Positions 24,590 through 26,897 of a stretch of 26,897 nt of DNA are shown here, one piece after another. The notes under the pieces were generated by a model. It made no database searches and was not told where the DNA came from. It saw only the letters and a list, made by a program, of their open reading frames with translations. Source of the DNA: Bacteroidales bacterium (GTDB lineage: Bacteria; Bacteroidota; Bacteroidia; Bacteroidales; ML635J-15); NCBI GenBank assembly GCA_023228725.1, contig JALOAQ010000028.1, forward strand, positions 1 to 26,897, given 5' to 3'. Each line of letters begins with the position of its first letter. The first letter of the stretch is position 1. Made by a program: the position numbers and the translations under genes.

Positions 24590-25267
24590 ATGATAAATAA
24601 TGATTTTAGAAAATATGCTATTCATAATAGAGGAATTAACGGTTTAGCATTTGACCAATACACTAGTATTTACAACAATTATATTTCACCAACAATTATA
24701 GAAGAAAGAAGTTTAAACATTGCAACAATGGATGTTTTTTCGCGTTTGATGATGGATAGAATAATTTGGTTAGGTTTACCTATTGACGATTATGTTGCAA
24801 ATATTATTCAAGCACAATTATTATTTTTAGAGAGTACAGAACCAAGTAAAGATATACAGATATATTTTAATACTCCAGGTGGCTCAGTTTATGCAGGACT
24901 AGGAATTTATGACACTATGCAATATATAAGTTCTGATATTGCTACTATCTGCACAGGTATGGCCGCATCAATGGGAGCTGTACTTTTATGTGCTGGAGCA
25001 AAAGGAAAAAGGTCTGCATTAAAACATAGTAGAGTGATGATACACCAACCAATGGGTGGAGCTTCGGGACAGGTTTCAGATATAGAAATCACAACTAGAG
25101 AAATTATAAAACTGAAAAAAGAACTTTACGAAATTATTGCCCACCATTCAGGCAAAGATTTTAAAACTGTAGAAAAAGACTCTGATAGAGATTATTGGAT
25201 GACTGCCGAAGAAGCTAAAAATTATGGAATGTTAGATGAAGTTTTATTTAGAAATGAAAGTTTATAA
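24590..25267 (+). CDS. clpP: ATP-dependent Clp protease proteolytic subunit ClpP
   Basis: This 225-residue serine peptidase forms the 14-subunit chamber that degrades proteins fed by ClpX. The active-site Ser127 lies in GMAASMGAVLL, His152 in MIHQPMGG, and the acidic residue in the DSDRDYW segment (about 197-203). An N-terminal extension of about 30 residues (RKYAIHNRGINGLAFDQY) precedes the usual processed start, as in other Bacteroidota ClpP. clpX follows after 69 bases, the standard pairing. In many relatives tig (trigger factor) lies directly upstream of clpP; here its place is taken by the transglutaminase gene. All catalytic motifs are intact. Confidence 0.97.
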   Translation: MINNDFRKYAIHNRGINGLAFDQYTSIYNNYISPTIIEERSLNIATMDVFSRLMMDRIIWLGLPIDDYVANIIQAQLLFLESTEPSKDIQIYFNTPGGSVYAGLGIYDTMQYISSDIATICTGMAASMGAVLLCAGAKGKRSALKHSRVMIHQPMGGASGQVSDIEITTREIIKLKKELYEIIAHHSGKDFKTVEKDSDRDYWMTAEEAKNYGMLDEVLFRNESL

Positions 25268-25336
25268 AACTTAGTTTGCTTTAATTATTTTTTAAAATTT
25301 TAACCATATATTATAAATTAATTCAGATAAATTAAA

Positions 25337-26551
25337 ATGGATAAATGCTCGTTTTGTGGAGCCACAAGAAAAAATGTAGATATTCTTTTAGCAGGAATTG
25401 ACGGACATATATGCAATAATTGTATTGAAAGAGGTTATGACATTTTGCAAGAAGATAAATCAATAAATACAAAATCTAAATTTAACTTCAAAGATTTAAA
25501 AAAGCCTAAAGAAATAAAAGCATATTTAGACGAATATGTTATAGGTCAGAATAATGCAAAAAAAATACTATCTGTTGCGGTTTACAACCATTATAAAAGA
25601 TTGTCTCAAGTAATTAAAGAAGACGATATTGAAATAGAAAAATCAAATATAATTCTTGTTGGCGAAACAGGTACAGGCAAAACACTTTTAGCAAGGACAA
25701 TAGCAAAAATGCTTCATGTTCCTTTTGCAATTGTTGACGCAACAGTTTTAACAGAAGCCGGCTATGTTGGTGAAGATATAGAAAGTTTGCTTGTGAGATT
25801 ATTGCAAGCCGCAGACTTTGACGTAAAAGCCGCTGAAAGAGGAATAGTATTTATTGATGAAATAGATAAAATAGCCCGCAAAAGCGATAATCCAAGTATT
25901 ACTAGAGATGTTTCAGGAGAAGGAGTTCAGCAAGGATTACTAAAACTTTTAGAGGGCTCAGTTGTAAATGTTCCACCTCAAGGCGGACGTAAACATCCTG
26001 AACAAAAAATGATTGCTGTTGATACAAAAAATATTTTATTTGTTTGCGGTGGTGCTTTTGATGGAGTAAACAGACATATTGCAAAAAGAATTAATACCCA
26101 AGTAATTGGCTATGGAAAAGAAAAGCAAGAAGAAAGAATAGATAAAAACAATTTAATTCAATATGTAATTCCGGACGATATTCGTAAATATGGTTTAATC
26201 CCCGAAATAGTAGGGAGATTACCGGTTTTAGCTCATTTAAACCCACTAGATAGAGATGCTTTAAGGCAAATTTTAACTGAGCCTAAAAACTCAATTATCA
26301 AGCAGTACGAAAAGCTGTTTGAAATGGATGGAATTACATTAATTTTTAAAGATGAGGCACTTGATTATATTGTAGATCAGGCTATAAAATTTAAACTTGG
26401 AGCAAGAGGATTAAGGTCTATTTGTGAATCTATTATGTTAGAAGCTATGTATGAATTTCCTTCACAAAATATTAAAGAATTTGTACTTGATAAAAATTAT
26501 GCTGAAAACAAATTAGATAAAACTGTAAGTACAAAATTTAAGTCTGCTTGA
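25337..26551 (+). CDS. clpX: ATP-dependent Clp protease ATP-binding subunit ClpX
   Basis: This 404-residue AAA+ unfoldase recognises tagged substrates and threads them into ClpP. The N-terminal zinc-binding domain has Cys4, Cys7, Cys26 and Cys29. Walker A is GETGTGKT (109-116), the first pore loop GYVGE (142-146) and Walker B VFIDEID (about 171-177). The GGRKHPEQ loop (about 214-221), which contacts substrate, is present, as is LGARGLRSICE in the sensor-2 region. The length is normal. It follows clpP by 69 bases and no separate strong promoter is seen, so it is probably co-transcribed. Confidence 0.97.
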   Translation: MDKCSFCGATRKNVDILLAGIDGHICNNCIERGYDILQEDKSINTKSKFNFKDLKKPKEIKAYLDEYVIGQNNAKKILSVAVYNHYKRLSQVIKEDDIEIEKSNIILVGETGTGKTLLARTIAKMLHVPFAIVDATVLTEAGYVGEDIESLLVRLLQAADFDVKAAERGIVFIDEIDKIARKSDNPSITRDVSGEGVQQGLLKLLEGSVVNVPPQGGRKHPEQKMIAVDTKNILFVCGGAFDGVNRHIAKRINTQVIGYGKEKQEERIDKNNLIQYVIPDDIRKYGLIPEIVGRLPVLAHLNPLDRDALRQILTEPKNSIIKQYEKLFEMDGITLIFKDEALDYIVDQAIKFKLGARGLRSICESIMLEAMYEFPSQNIKEFVLDKNYAENKLDKTVSTKFKSA

Positions 26552-26769
26552 TAAACTTACTTTTTCCCTTTATAAATTTTAACTGCTCCACACATAAGAT
26601 TTTTTACTTTTACTGTTTCCGCACTTTTTTGCAACATACGCTAAGTTTCTTATAATCAGGCACAATTATTGTATTTGGGTGCAGCAACGCTGTAACAGAG
26701 AAAGTTTTTATGAAATTTAATTCTTTGATTGTTAGAAATATTTTATAAGATTGTAGTATTTGTTACAAA
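26552..26769. other. Non-coding stretch after clpX, possibly a decayed or interspersed element
   Basis: About 218 bases separate the clpX stop from the terminator. No full gene is present. On the reverse strand one frame reads TALLHPNTIIVPDYKKLSV before a stop, and another gives a 26-residue frame starting MLQKSAETVKV. The base composition of the middle part (GTGCAGCAACGCTGTAAC) is less AT-rich than its surroundings. These look like remnants or a repeated intergenic element, not genes. Confidence 0.4.
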
Positions 26770-26806
26770 AAAAAAGGCTGTTTTACTTTTGAAACAGCCT
26801 TTTTTA
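26770..26806. terminator. Bidirectional terminator between clpX and the convergent gene
   Basis: AAAAAGGCTGTTT (26771-26783) pairs perfectly with AAACAGCCTTTTT (26792-26804) across an 8-base loop, with T-tracts on both strands. It serves clpX (+) and the gene entering from the right (-). Confidence 0.85.
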
Positions 26807-26819
26807 AAATATAAATTTT

Positions 26820-26897
26820 TTAATTTTTTATGAATTTCCCTTTAGATATTTCATGAACATCATTACCAATTATATAGTAATACTTAAGTGTCCCCTT
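26820..26897 (-). CDS. C-terminus of a protein entering from the right, possibly a T9SS cargo
   Basis: On the reverse strand an open frame runs from the window edge for 25 codons to a TAA (26822-26820), encoding KGTLKYYYIIGNDVHEISKG and then KFIKN. The KFIKN ending resembles the last strand of type A T9SS sorting domains, though the fragment is too short to be certain. The stop lies 14 bases from a strong bidirectional terminator, as expected for a real gene end. Confidence 0.5.
   Translation of the reverse strand, partial: KGTLKYYYIIGNDVHEISKGKFIKN

Noticed and set aside
1..26897. CRISPR array, rRNA, insertion sequence or phage genes
   Set aside because: No regular direct-repeat array with spacers, no rRNA sequence, and no transposase or phage structural protein was recognised on either strand.

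Overview
The window is very AT-rich DNA from a member of the phylum Bacteroidota. Several things point to this: two proteins end in type IX secretion (T9SS) C-terminal sorting domains; there is a PorV-type outer-membrane protein, a TonB-dependent receptor with a carboxypeptidase-regulatory-like N-domain, a DUF4249 lipoprotein and a DUF4301 protein; start codons lack Shine-Dalgarno sequences; and most transcription units are preceded by the phylum's -7 promoter element TAnnTTTG. I cannot name a genus.

Layout. 1-880 (-) is the N-terminal part of an AAA15-type ATPase cut by the window edge. 881-1655 is a gene-free, inverted-repeat-rich stretch that ends at a tRNA-Lys gene (-). 1991-5842 (+) is a large secreted S1 protease with six PKD domains and a T9SS signal. 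5944-8811 (+) is a three-gene metal-chelate (siderophore, heme or cobalamin type) ABC importer: binding lipoprotein, FecCD-type permease and ATPase. 8906-13097 (+) is a TonB-dependent receptor, DUF4249 lipoprotein and AraC regulator with 12-bp and overlapping junctions, probably one operon. 13429-14889 (+) is a DUF4301 protein with a sugar-nucleotide pyrophosphorylase-like signature. 14926-16017 (-) is a PorV-family outer-membrane protein. 16140-17225 (+) holds pssA, purS and tRNA-His. 17295-19469 (-) is a CPA2 cation:proton antiporter. 19592-24535 (+) holds a zinc-ribbon methyltransferase, a six-bladed YWTD propeller with T9SS tail, and a large transglutaminase-like lipoprotein. 24590-26551 (+) is clpP-clpX. 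The last 78 bases hold the C-terminus of a convergent (-) gene.

How they fit together. Most of the window is ordinary chromosomal housekeeping and envelope biology: nutrient import across both membranes, T9SS cargo and a PorV-like factor, phospholipid and purine synthesis, and proteolysis. The accessory-looking part is the left end, where a possible defence-type ATPase lies on the 3' side of a tRNA gene behind non-coding DNA full of palindromes. Points that deserve a second look are that edge, the pyrophosphorylase signature in DUF4301, the decayed second core in the transglutaminase protein, the receptor-DUF4249-AraC unit, and two intergenic patches of unusual composition. No CRISPR array, intact insertion sequence, rRNA or phage gene was seen.
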